Position numbers and translations under genes: made by a program. 7,285 bases of DNA from assembly GCA_003165115.1 (NCBI GenBank), contig PLSJ01000168.1:1-7285 (forward strand), in the 5' to 3' direction. The notes beneath the pieces are model-generated. The model was not told the DNA's origin. It did no database searches and worked only from the letters and a program-made list of their open reading frames with translations. The DNA is from Syntrophaceae bacterium. GTDB taxonomy: Bacteria > Desulfobacterota > Syntrophorhabdia > Syntrophorhabdales > WCHB1-27. Each line of letters opens with the position of its first letter. Positions within the stretch are counted from its first letter, which is position 1. This document shows, one piece after another, positions 1 to 5,496 of this stretch.

Positions 1-915
1 CGGCAGCAGCGCCTTGATGCTGTCGACCACCTGGATCACGTTGGCGCCCGGCTGTCTCTGGATATTGAGGATGACGGCCGGGGTGTTGTTCATCCAGGCG
101 GCCTGCTGCACGTTCTCGGTATCGTCCACCGCCTCGGCCACGTCGGACAGGCGCACGGGCGCCCCGTTGCGGTAAGCGATGATAAGCGGTCTGTACTCGG
201 CGCTCGTGAAGAGCTGGTCGTTTGCGCCGATGATGTATGCCTGTCGCGGACCGTCGAAAGTGCCTTTGGCCTGGTTCACGTTTGCGGCAACGAGGACGGC
301 TCGCACGTCTTCGAGGGTTAAATTATAGGCCGCCAGGGCGGTAGGGTTGACCTGGATGCGCACGGCCGGCCTCTGGCCGCCCGAAATGCTCACCAGCCCC
401 ACGCCGGGCATCTGGGAGATCTTCTGCGCGAACCTCGTATCCGCCAGGTCCTCCACCTGGGGCAGGGGCAGGGTTTTCGATGTCAGCGCCAGCGTAAGGA
501 TCGGAGCGTCCGCCGGGTTTACCTTACTGTAGACGGGAGGGATCGGGAGGTCCGTGGGCAGGTAGGTAAAAGCGGCATTGATGGCCGCCTGCACCTGCTG
601 CTCCGCCACGTCGAGGCTCAAATCCAGGGTGAACTGGAGCGTGATGATCGAGCTTCCGTTCGAGCTGGTCGACGTCATCAGGGTGAGGCCCGGCATCTGG
701 CCGAACTGCCTTTCGAGCGGGGCCGTCACCGACGACGCCATCACGTCGGGGCTCGCGCCGGGGTAAAAGGTCCTGACCTGGATGGTAGGATAATCGACTT
801 CCGGGAGCGCCGATACAGGCAGCATCTGATAGGCGGCGAGGCCGGCCAGGATAATGGCAGCCATCAGGAGGGTAGTGGCTACCGGCCTGATGATGAAGGG
901 CCGGGAAAGGTTCAT
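1..915 (-). CDS. mdtB: RND multidrug efflux permease, MdtB-like (3' end outside window)
   Basis: Inner-membrane proton-driven drug/H+ antiporter of the HAE1 RND family; it would work with the MdtA adaptor encoded just upstream and an outer-membrane channel. Only the first 305 residues are present of a family usually about 1,030 long; the frame is open to the window edge. Visible are a short cytoplasmic start, RPVATTLLM leading into transmembrane helix 1 (about residues 8-30), [16 protein letters not shown] (32-47), YPGASPDVM (51-59), [11 protein letters not shown] (64-74) and VQAAINAA (108-115), then the porter-domain segment SGGQRPAVR (178-186). By recalled sequence this is closer to E. coli MdtB than to MdtC or AcrB. 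The ATG shares one base with the mdtA stop (TGATG) and has GGAG six bases upstream, so translation is probably coupled. An mdtC-like second permease may follow outside the window. Family is certain; the exact symbol is inferred from similarity and the mdtA neighbour. Confidence 0.9.
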   Translation of the reverse strand, partial: MNLSRPFIIRPVATTLLMAAIILAGLAAYQMLPVSALPEVDYPTIQVRTFYPGASPDVMASSVTAPLERQFGQMPGLTLMTSTSSNGSSIITLQFTLDLSLDVAEQQVQAAINAAFTYLPTDLPIPPVYSKVNPADAPILTLALTSKTLPLPQVEDLADTRFAQKISQMPGVGLVSISGGQRPAVRIQVNPTALAAYNLTLEDVRAVLVAANVNQAKGTFDGPRQAYIIGANDQLFTSAEYRPLIIAYRNGAPVRLSDVAEAVDDTENVQQAAWMNNTPAVILNIQRQPGANVIQVVDSIKALLP

Positions 916-2126
916 CAGTTGCTCCGGGGCCCACTGCCGCCCTGGGTGCCCTGGGCCTTCAGCGTCACCTTCGCGCCCTCCCGCAGGCGTTCCGCGCCGT
1001 CCACCACGACCAGCTCGCCGGCGTTCAGGCCCTTGCTCATCGCCGCCGACCTGCCCTGAATCTCTGCGATCGTGACGGGCCTGACCTCGGCGGTGAGGCC
1101 GGGCCGCACCACGTAGACAAAGGTACCCTGGGAGCCGCGCTGAATCGCCGCGGCGGGCACGATAACGGTCTGCCGCAGCACGTTGACGAGGAGGCTCGCA
1201 TTGACGAACTGGTTCGGGAACAGCGCGTTGTCCTTATTCTCGAAGACCGCCTTGAGCCGCACCGTGCCGGTCGTCGGGTCTACCTGGTTGTCCATGGTCA
1301 GCAGGGACCCGCTCGCAAGCTTCTTGCTCTGGGCACGGTCATAGGCGTCGACGGGCATGTGCCCGCCCCCCTTGAGGTTCTCAAGGACCGGCGGCAAATT
1401 GTCCTCGGGAATCGGAAAGATCACCGTGATCGGCTGCAACTGGGTGATCACGAGGAGACCGCCCTGATCTGTGGCGTGGACCATGTTGCCCGGGTCCACG
1501 AGCCTCAAGCCTACCCTTCCGCTGATCGGCGCGCAGATACGGCTGTAGGTCAGTTGCAGCCTGGCGTTGTCGATCTGGGCCTGGTCGGTCTTGATGGCGC
1601 CCTCATATTGCGTGACCAGGGCCGCCTGCGTGTCGAGCTGCTGTTTCGGGATCGAGTCCTGCTGCCAAAGCGTGCGGTAGCGCTCGTGGTCGAGCTGCGC
1701 GTTCTTCAGGAGCGCCCCGTCGTGGACCATCTGTCCCTCGGCCTGGAGCAACAGCACCTGGAAAGGCCGCGGGTCGATCGTGGCGAGGAGGTCGCCTTTC
1801 TTCACTATCTGACCTTCCTTGAAAAAGACGTCCATGAGCTGGCCGTCGACCCGGCTCTTCAAGGTGACCGTATAGAGGGGGGTCACGGTGCCGAGCCCGT
1901 TGATATAGACGTTCATGTCGCCTTTTTTTGCCGCGACCGCTCCCACGGGAACGGCACGGACCGCGGGGCCTGCCTGGGGGGCCTGTGACGCCCCTGTTTT
2001 TGCCCTGCCCAAAAAGGCGTATACGACAACAGCGACGACTATGACCACGAACACCACCGCCCATCGCCGCCTGTTTATTCGGTTCGGTTTCTTCGCTTCA
2101 TGTTCCTTCTTCACTATCGGCCTCAC
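915..2126 (-). CDS. mdtA: RND efflux periplasmic adaptor (membrane fusion protein), MdtA-like
   Basis: Periplasmic adaptor that links the RND permease to an outer-membrane channel. The 403 residues show a basic cytoplasmic start, one transmembrane anchor (about 22-39, no lipobox cysteine), a first lipoyl half with [22 protein letters not shown] (split over 91-112), an alpha-helical hairpin (about 125-195), the second lipoyl half with [16 protein letters not shown] (199-214), then beta-barrel and membrane-proximal parts including [11 protein letters not shown] (279-289) and [10 protein letters not shown] (301-310). The last two match E. coli MdtA very closely. Length is typical. The start used is GTG with GAGG only three bases upstream; a second in-frame GTG four codons later (2114) has GAGG at the better six-base spacing, so the true start may be there. 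No ATG precedes the membrane anchor. It lies 139 bases after marR and overlaps the permease start by one base. Confidence 0.93.
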   Translation of the reverse strand: MRPIVKKEHEAKKPNRINRRRWAVVFVVIVVAVVVYAFLGRAKTGASQAPQAGPAVRAVPVGAVAAKKGDMNVYINGLGTVTPLYTVTLKSRVDGQLMDVFFKEGQIVKKGDLLATIDPRPFQVLLLQAEGQMVHDGALLKNAQLDHERYRTLWQQDSIPKQQLDTQAALVTQYEGAIKTDQAQIDNARLQLTYSRICAPISGRVGLRLVDPGNMVHATDQGGLLVITQLQPITVIFPIPEDNLPPVLENLKGGGHMPVDAYDRAQSKKLASGSLLTMDNQVDPTTGTVRLKAVFENKDNALFPNQFVNASLLVNVLRQTVIVPAAAIQRGSQGTFVYVVRPGLTAEVRPVTIAEIQGRSAAMSKGLNAGELVVVDGAERLREGAKVTLKAQGTQGGSGPRSN

Positions 2127-2194
2127 AATCCTCGCAATAAAGATGCGCGCGCCATACGACGTCCGGCGTCAGCCTCCATCGGCTCACGGTCCGG

Positions 2195-2223
2195 TTTATA
2201 CCATTTCAGGGTCCCTTCCGCAA
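2195..2223 (-). promoter_or_regulatory. Candidate sigma-70 promoter for mdtAB
   Basis: On the minus strand, TTGCGG (2218-2223) is followed after 17 bases by TATAAA (2195-2200). The -10 matches the consensus at five of six positions; the -35 only at three. It lies in the 139-base gap between marR and mdtA and would give a leader of roughly 60 bases. It could supply pump expression independent of the marR promoter. This is a pattern match only and could be chance. Confidence 0.28.
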
Positions 2224-2231
2224 TTCGCCCC

Positions 2232-2249
2232 CGCACCACGTCGGGTGCG
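2232..2249 (-). other. Small hairpin after marR stop
   Basis: Six-base perfect arms CGCACC and GGTGCG flank a six-base loop (2238-2243), starting 17 bases beyond the marR stop codon. No T-run follows on the minus strand, so it is not a normal intrinsic terminator. It could modestly tune read-through from marR into mdtA or stabilise the marR 3' end; equally it may be chance in GC-rich DNA. Confidence 0.2.
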
Positions 2250-2265
2250 CCTTTCATTTCCCCCA

Positions 2266-2724
2266 TCATTGCGCCGGTTCTTCTTCCGTAAGCCGGTCGA
2301 GAAAACGAGAAGCATGGAAGAGGGCTTCACGCTCGATGACAGAGAGCCGGCGCGTCATTGCCCCGGCCAGCCACTCTTCCCTCCGGTGGAAATCCGCCTC
2401 CAGCGCCTTCTTTCCGTCCTCGGTGATGGTGATGAGAAGGCGCCTCCTGTCCGTCCCGTGCGGCTGCTTCGAGACGAAGCCCCTCTCTTCGAGAGCGGCG
2501 AGAAGCCTCGTGAGCGATTGCGGACGGATACGCTCCCGCGCCGCGAGGTCCGTGGCGGTAACCGGCCCGCCCCGCAGCAAGCTGCCCAGGACAATTAGCT
2601 TTGATGGGCTGAAGACTTCCTCGGTCCGGTTAAGGCGCAGCCGCCTCATGAGAAGAGTTACGCTGCGCCGCAGCGCCCTCGCTATTTCCTCCGTCCCATG
2701 ATTCCTCTCCATCGCCCTGGCCAT
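2266..2724 (-). CDS. MarR-family transcriptional regulator
   Basis: Dimeric winged-helix repressor, probably local regulator of itself and the downstream MdtAB-type pump. The 152 residues have the MarR layout: an N-terminal dimerisation helix (about 11-32), helix-turn-helix with recognition helix RPQSLTRLLAALEERGFV (67-84), a wing with the characteristic DRR (92-94) and ITEDGKKALE (100-109), and a C-terminal dimerisation helix (about 112-146). The length is usual for the family. The ATG used at 2724 would fall within a few bases of the predicted transcription start and has no Shine-Dalgarno, so translation would be leaderless. An internal ATG at 2712 (MERNHG) is a reasonable alternative, although its AGGG is only two bases away. 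The gene is first in a same-strand run marR-mdtA-mdtB, and an inverted repeat covers its promoter. The ligand cannot be told from sequence. Confidence 0.92.
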   Translation of the reverse strand: MARAMERNHGTEEIARALRRSVTLLMRRLRLNRTEEVFSPSKLIVLGSLLRGGPVTATDLAARERIRPQSLTRLLAALEERGFVSKQPHGTDRRRLLITITEDGKKALEADFHRREEWLAGAMTRRLSVIEREALFHASRFLDRLTEEEPAQ

Positions 2725-2725
2725 A

Positions 2726-2757
2726 ATTCGTTAACAATAGCTTACTAGTTCACGAAT
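2726..2757. promoter_or_regulatory. Inverted-repeat operator over the marR promoter
   Basis: Plus-strand ATTCGTTAAC (2726-2735) and GTTCACGAAT (2748-2757) form 10-base arms with one mismatch, separated by 12 AT-rich bases. The dyad spans the -10, the spacer and the last -35 base of the marR promoter, the expected site for an autorepressing MarR dimer. The symmetry is visible in the sequence; the identity of the binding protein is inferred from position. Confidence 0.6.
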
Positions 2758-2762
2758 GTCAA
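2734..2762 (-). promoter_or_regulatory. Sigma-70 promoter of marR-mdtAB
   Basis: On the minus strand a perfect TTGACA (2757-2762) is followed, after exactly 17 bases, by TATTGT (2734-2739; four of six consensus positions). Transcription should begin near 2725-2729, almost at the marR ATG. It lies downstream of the terminator of the previous unit, so marR starts its own transcript. Confidence 0.72.
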
Positions 2763-2843
2763 GCGCCACCTTTGTGGCACCGGCGCGCAAAAGGATCAAA
2801 GGCGGAACGCGAGGACAGAAGGAGCGCCGAAGAAAATCCATGT

Positions 2844-2874
2844 AAAAAAGGCGGGGCCATACAACGGCCCCGCC
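2844..2874 (-). terminator. Rho-independent terminator of the PEP-CTERM gene
   Basis: Perfect nine-base arms (GGCGGGGCC and GGCCCCGCC, 2850-2858 and 2866-2874) flank a seven-base loop and are followed on the minus strand by six Ts (2849 to 2844). It begins 24 bases past the stop codon of the exported protein gene and separates that unit from the marR promoter. Confidence 0.93.
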
Positions 2875-2898
2875 CGCGACGTTCCATGCGTGGAAAAC

Positions 2899-3516
2899 TT
2901 ACATCCCGAACCTTTTTCTTATCGCCGCGAGGCCGACGAGGCCGGGGCCGAAAAGAAGTAACGCGCCGGGAACCGGGACCGGAGCCCCCTTAACGACGCT
3001 CACGTTATCGATGTTATTGTACGCGGAATCGCTGAAACCTTGCAACGTAAGAGTATCCGACCCTGTCCCCGTGACCGAGAATGAAAGCATCGTCCACAAA
3101 GTGGACCCGGTTTCACCCGAGATCGCATACTTTACATCGCCATTCCACAACGCCTGAAACACCTGGTAGCCGGGGGAGTTGCTGCCGCTGTCGGCCCAAA
3201 ATAATGAAACGTTATACTGCTGGCCGGGCGTGGTCGCCAGAGTCTGAGAAACGCCCGCAATTCCCTGAGATGCATAATTGCCGAGCACGAGCATATAACT
3301 TCCCGCGTAGGCGCTTACGCCGTCCAGGGATGACCTGAGGCCGTTGTATCCAGTGCTGGCAAAGCCGTATGCCGGTGTTCCGAACGTTGTCCACCCGGTA
3401 AGGTCGCCGGTCTCGAACCCACCATTTGTGACCAGATCGGCGCGGGCGGTGCCGACCATTGCCCCCGCGGCCGCGAAAACGAGGACCAGAAAAAGCACGA
3501 CTACATTCTTTCGCAT
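2899..3516 (-). CDS. Exported protein with variant PEP-CTERM sorting tail
   Basis: A 205-residue secreted or surface protein. Residues 1-26 are a Sec signal peptide (RKN start, hydrophobic core, likely cleavage after TARA). Next comes NGGFETGDLTGWT (31-43), the usual opening of carbohydrate-binding-like beta-sandwich domains in PEP-CTERM proteins; the domain seems to end at NNIDNVSVV (167-175), also typical. The tail has PVPVPGALLLFGPG (179-192), a hydrophobic helix and a basic end IRKRF (199-203). This is the PEP-CTERM architecture recognised by exosortases, with PGA in place of the PEP triad. After cleavage the protein would be released or attached to extracellular polysaccharide. The ATG at 3516 is chosen over an in-frame ATG at 3627 because AAGGAGGAGG lies six bases upstream and the signal peptide starts there. 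It has its own promoter, long leader and terminator. The specific function is unknown, and no exosortase lies in the window. Confidence 0.85.
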   Translation of the reverse strand: MRKNVVVLFLVLVFAAAGAMVGTARADLVTNGGFETGDLTGWTTFGTPAYGFASTGYNGLRSSLDGVSAYAGSYMLVLGNYASQGIAGVSQTLATTPGQQYNVSLFWADSGSNSPGYQVFQALWNGDVKYAISGETGSTLWTMLSFSVTGTGSDTLTLQGFSDSAYNNIDNVSVVKGAPVPVPGALLLFGPGLVGLAAIRKRFGM

Positions 3517-3522
3517 ACCAAA

Positions 3523-3532
3523 CCTCCTCCTT
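3523..3532 (-). promoter_or_regulatory. Strong ribosome binding site of the PEP-CTERM gene
   Basis: AAGGAGGAGG on the minus strand ends six bases before the ATG at 3516, an extended match to the anti-Shine-Dalgarno. It fixes the start of the exported protein. A small bulged hairpin (3536-3551, GGAT/ATCC core) sits immediately 5' of it, between the structured leader and the ribosome site. Confidence 0.85.
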
Positions 3533-3547
3533 AATCCAGGATAGTAT

Positions 3548-3640
3548 CCGGCAGCGCGGCTGTCTGGCTGAAGATGACCAAAGATGAAGACCCGAGGCCC
3601 TACGCTTTCCGCCCTATGGTCGCCCATAGTTTAGCTTTTA
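3548..3640 (-). promoter_or_regulatory. Structured 5' leader, GEMM (cyclic-dinucleotide) riboswitch-like
   Basis: In the PEP-CTERM gene's leader RNA, a short stem GCT/AGC (3633-3635 with 3604-3606) closes an internal loop of AAA against a seven-base strand, then a perfect six-base helix CTATGG/CCATAG capped by GCGA, a GNRA tetraloop (3614-3629). A second imperfect helix follows at once: GGC and GTCT (3597-3599, 3588-3591) pair with AGAC and GCC (3562-3565, 3558-3560), ending in a CGCTGCC segment. Two adjacent hairpins, the first GNRA-capped with an asymmetric A-rich loop and an AAAGC strand, is the layout of class I c-di-GMP/cGAMP riboswitches. The 5' conserved block is not exact (AGCTAAAC where GGCAAACC is usual), so the class remains a hypothesis. 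Confidence 0.4.
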
Positions 3641-3649
3641 CAGTATACT

Positions 3650-3661
3650 TGACTTAAGTCA
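3650..3661. promoter_or_regulatory. Palindrome at the PEP-CTERM transcription start
   Basis: TGACTTAAGTCA is a perfect 12-base palindrome covering the expected +1 and touching the -10. The half-site AGTCA recurs exactly 28 bases away within the -35 (3685-3689). The position suits a repressor site; the binding protein is unknown. Confidence 0.4.
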
Positions 3662-3690
3662 TTGTAAAACAGAGTCTCACGAAAAGTCAA
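3661..3690 (-). promoter_or_regulatory. Sigma-70 promoter of the PEP-CTERM gene
   Basis: On the minus strand TTGACT (3685-3690) is followed after 18 bases by TACAAT (3661-3666), each five of six against consensus. The predicted start near 3654 leaves a leader of about 135 bases before the ATG. The 12-base palindrome TGACTTAAGTCA directly downstream may be an operator. Confidence 0.65.
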
Positions 3691-3746
3691 CAATTTTTTG
3701 CGGCGAGCACCCCTGTTTCGCGGACGTGCGAAATCGAGACCGGCGC

Positions 3747-4544
3747 CTATTTGAACTTGTGATACTCTTTGTTCTTTTCGTAGAGAATTTTCAGCCCCTT
3801 CAGCGTGAGGAATTCGTCGACCTCGTCGAGGCTTTGGGATTCCCCGTAGATGAGCTTGGCAAGACCCCCGGTGGCTATCACGTGGGGCTTCGTCGTCACC
3901 GCTTCCTTCATCCGTACGACAATGCCGTCGACGAGGCTGATGTAGCCGTACACGATCCCGGCCTGCATGGCGCCGACCGTATTCTTTCCGATAATGTCTT
4001 TCGGTTTTACCAGCTCGACCCTCGGCAGCTTCGATGCACGCACGAACAGGGCCTCAAGCGAGATCATGACGCCGGGGGCGATGGCCCCTCCCGCGTATTC
4101 GCCCTTCGGCGTGACGTAGTCGAAAGTGGTGGCCGTGCCGAAATCGACGACGATCAGGGCCTTTTTGTATTTCTCGTAGCCCGCCACCGCGTTGACGATG
4201 CGGTCCGCCCCCACTTCCTGCGGGTTGTCGTACAGGATGGGCATGCCCGTCTTTATGCCCGGCCCCACGACTATCGGCTGAATGCCGATGTATTTGCAGC
4301 ACATCATCTGAAACGGAATGAGGAGGGGCGGGACCACGCACGAGATGATCGCGCTCTCCATATCGGCCAGCTTCAGCTTCTCGAAGGAAAGGAGGCTCTC
4401 GAGGAGCATGGCGTATTCGTCGACCGTCTTCTGGAGCACCGTGCTGAGCCGCCAGTGGTTGACGAGCGTGTCGTTCCTGTACACGCCGAAGACCACGTTC
4501 GTATTCCCGATATCGATGACGAGGAGCGCGTTAGAAACTGACAT
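3747..4544 (-). CDS. coaX: Type III pantothenate kinase
   Basis: Cytoplasmic enzyme that phosphorylates pantothenate with ATP, the first step of coenzyme A synthesis. The 265 residues carry all type III (ASKHA fold) signatures: phosphate-binding DIGNTN (11-16), GADR (112-115) whose Asp114 aligns with the catalytic aspartate, DFGTATTFD (134-142), GGAIAPG (152-158), [13 protein letters not shown] (189-201) and adenosine-site ATGGLA (224-229). Length is normal for the family. CoaX enzymes are feedback-resistant to CoA and need a monovalent cation (family knowledge). The start overlaps the birA 3' end by 14 bases and has only a weak GCGGG upstream, pointing to translation coupled to birA. A birA-coaX pair is a recurrent arrangement, fused in Neisseria. 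No convincing terminator follows, so some transcription may run into the PEP-CTERM unit. Confidence 0.97.
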   Translation of the reverse strand: MSVSNALLVIDIGNTNVVFGVYRNDTLVNHWRLSTVLQKTVDEYAMLLESLLSFEKLKLADMESAIISCVVPPLLIPFQMMCCKYIGIQPIVVGPGIKTGMPILYDNPQEVGADRIVNAVAGYEKYKKALIVVDFGTATTFDYVTPKGEYAGGAIAPGVMISLEALFVRASKLPRVELVKPKDIIGKNTVGAMQAGIVYGYISLVDGIVVRMKEAVTTKPHVIATGGLAKLIYGESQSLDEVDEFLTLKGLKILYEKNKEYHKFK

Positions 4545-5496
4545 CGCCCGCTATCACCCTTGTGACTTTACCGTCTTCTTCTCTCAGAAGCATTGCGCCG
4601 TCCCTCCCTATGCCCTCGGAGACGCCCCGGTACACCCTGTCCGTCTGGACGATCTCCATAGACACCCCCCGGATATTTGCCCGTTCTTCCCACAGGCGGC
4701 AGACCTCATCCACCCCCCGGCCACCCACCACCTCGTAGTACTTCTCCAGATTGTTCAATAGCATGCCACAAACGCGCGCCCTTTCAAAGCGATTTCCTGT
4801 CTCGAGGAACAGGGACGTGGCTTTCCCTTTGATTTCCTCATCCATATCGGCATCATCCATGTTGACGTTGAGACCTATGCCGATGACCACGAAGGCCACC
4901 GCCTCCGGCTCCACGGAAAGCTCGATGAGGGTCCCGCAGATCTTCCTGCCCTTCACCAGCACGTCGTTCGGCCATTTGAGGGTGGGTGTCAGGCCCAGAG
5001 ACGCCAGGGTGTCGAACGCGGCGAGGCAGGAGATGAACGTCAGGGGGGAGACTTCCGACGGATGCAGGGCCGGCTTTAAAACGGACGACACATAGATATT
5101 CTTGCCGTAAGGGGAGCGCCAATGCCTGCGGAGCCTGCCCCGCCCGGCGCTTTGCGTCTCCGCGATCACACACGCGCCTTCACGGCACCCGGCGAGCGCC
5201 ATATCAAAGGCGACGCCGTTGGTCGAGCCCACCGAATCCTTGTAAACGATCTCCCTTCCCAGGATGCGCGTCTCCAGGTACCGCTCGACCTCCCATGGAT
5301 AGAGCAGGTCGGGCGCGCCCGTGAGCCGGTATCCTTTCCCTTTCAGTTTTTCGCACACGTAGCCCATCCGGTCGAGGTGCCGGAGGATTTTCCAGACGGC
5401 GGTCCTGCTGATGGAGAGGCGTGAGGCCATAAGGTCTCCCGAGACGTAGCCGGGACCCTCCCGCAGGAACCTGAGGACCTCCCCTGCCCTATTCAT
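4531..5496 (-). CDS. birA: Bifunctional biotin-protein ligase / biotin operon repressor
   Basis: Makes biotinyl-5'-AMP and transfers biotin to the carboxyl carrier protein of biotin-dependent carboxylases; the N-terminal domain implies it also represses biotin genes. The 321 residues (same length as E. coli BirA) show a winged helix-turn-helix (about 1-60, core [20 protein letters not shown]), substrate-site DSVGSTN (87-93), the adenylate-binding loop AGRGRLRR (117-124) followed by HWRSP (125-129), [15 protein letters not shown] (174-188) with the catalytic lysine region, [10 protein letters not shown] (203-212) and an SH3-like C-terminal domain (about 275-321). The binding loop has Arg where most relatives have Gly (GRGRRGR/GRGRLGR). 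The ATG overlaps the preceding EF-G stop by eight bases, with AGGG six bases upstream. It is the middle gene of a coupled EF-G/birA/coaX run. No BirA operator was identified here. Confidence 0.96.
   Translation of the reverse strand: MNRAGEVLRFLREGPGYVSGDLMASRLSISRTAVWKILRHLDRMGYVCEKLKGKGYRLTGAPDLLYPWEVERYLETRILGREIVYKDSVGSTNGVAFDMALAGCREGACVIAETQSAGRGRLRRHWRSPYGKNIYVSSVLKPALHPSEVSPLTFISCLAAFDTLASLGLTPTLKWPNDVLVKGRKICGTLIELSVEPEAVAFVVIGIGLNVNMDDADMDEEIKGKATSLFLETGNRFERARVCGMLLNNLEKYYEVVGGRGVDEVCRLWEERANIRGVSMEIVQTDRVYRGVSEGIGRDGAMLLREEDGKVTRVIAGDVSF

Noticed and set aside
1359..1988. Plus-strand open frame of 209 codons opposite mdtA
   Set aside because: It mirrors the codon pattern of mdtA; the translation has no family features and no ribosome site.
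2765..2778. GCCAC/GTGGC inverted repeat just upstream of the marR -35
   Set aside because: Only five-base arms around a four-base loop, no T-run and no relation to the operator dyad; readily explained by chance.
3517..3627. N-terminal extension of the PEP-CTERM protein from an ATG at 3627
   Set aside because: The extension has no Shine-Dalgarno, would bury the signal peptide 37 residues inside the protein, and its ATG falls in the leader hairpin; the ATG at 3516 has an excellent ribosome site.
3699..3714. GG-N10-GC pattern as a sigma-54 promoter for the PEP-CTERM gene
   Set aside because: Only the GG and GC dinucleotides fit; the surrounding -24/-12 consensus is poor, and a much better sigma-70-type promoter lies just downstream.
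3716..3733. Hairpin TTTCGC/GCGAAA just after coaX as a possible terminator
   Set aside because: The stem is perfect but there is no T-run after it on the minus strand; the nearby six-base T-run (3694-3699) is on the plus strand, so it does not fit a coaX terminator.
3726..4541. Plus-strand open frame of 271 codons opposite coaX
   Set aside because: It is the antisense shadow of a clear coaX gene in GC-rich DNA, with arginine/histidine/aspartate-rich translation and no recognisable domain.
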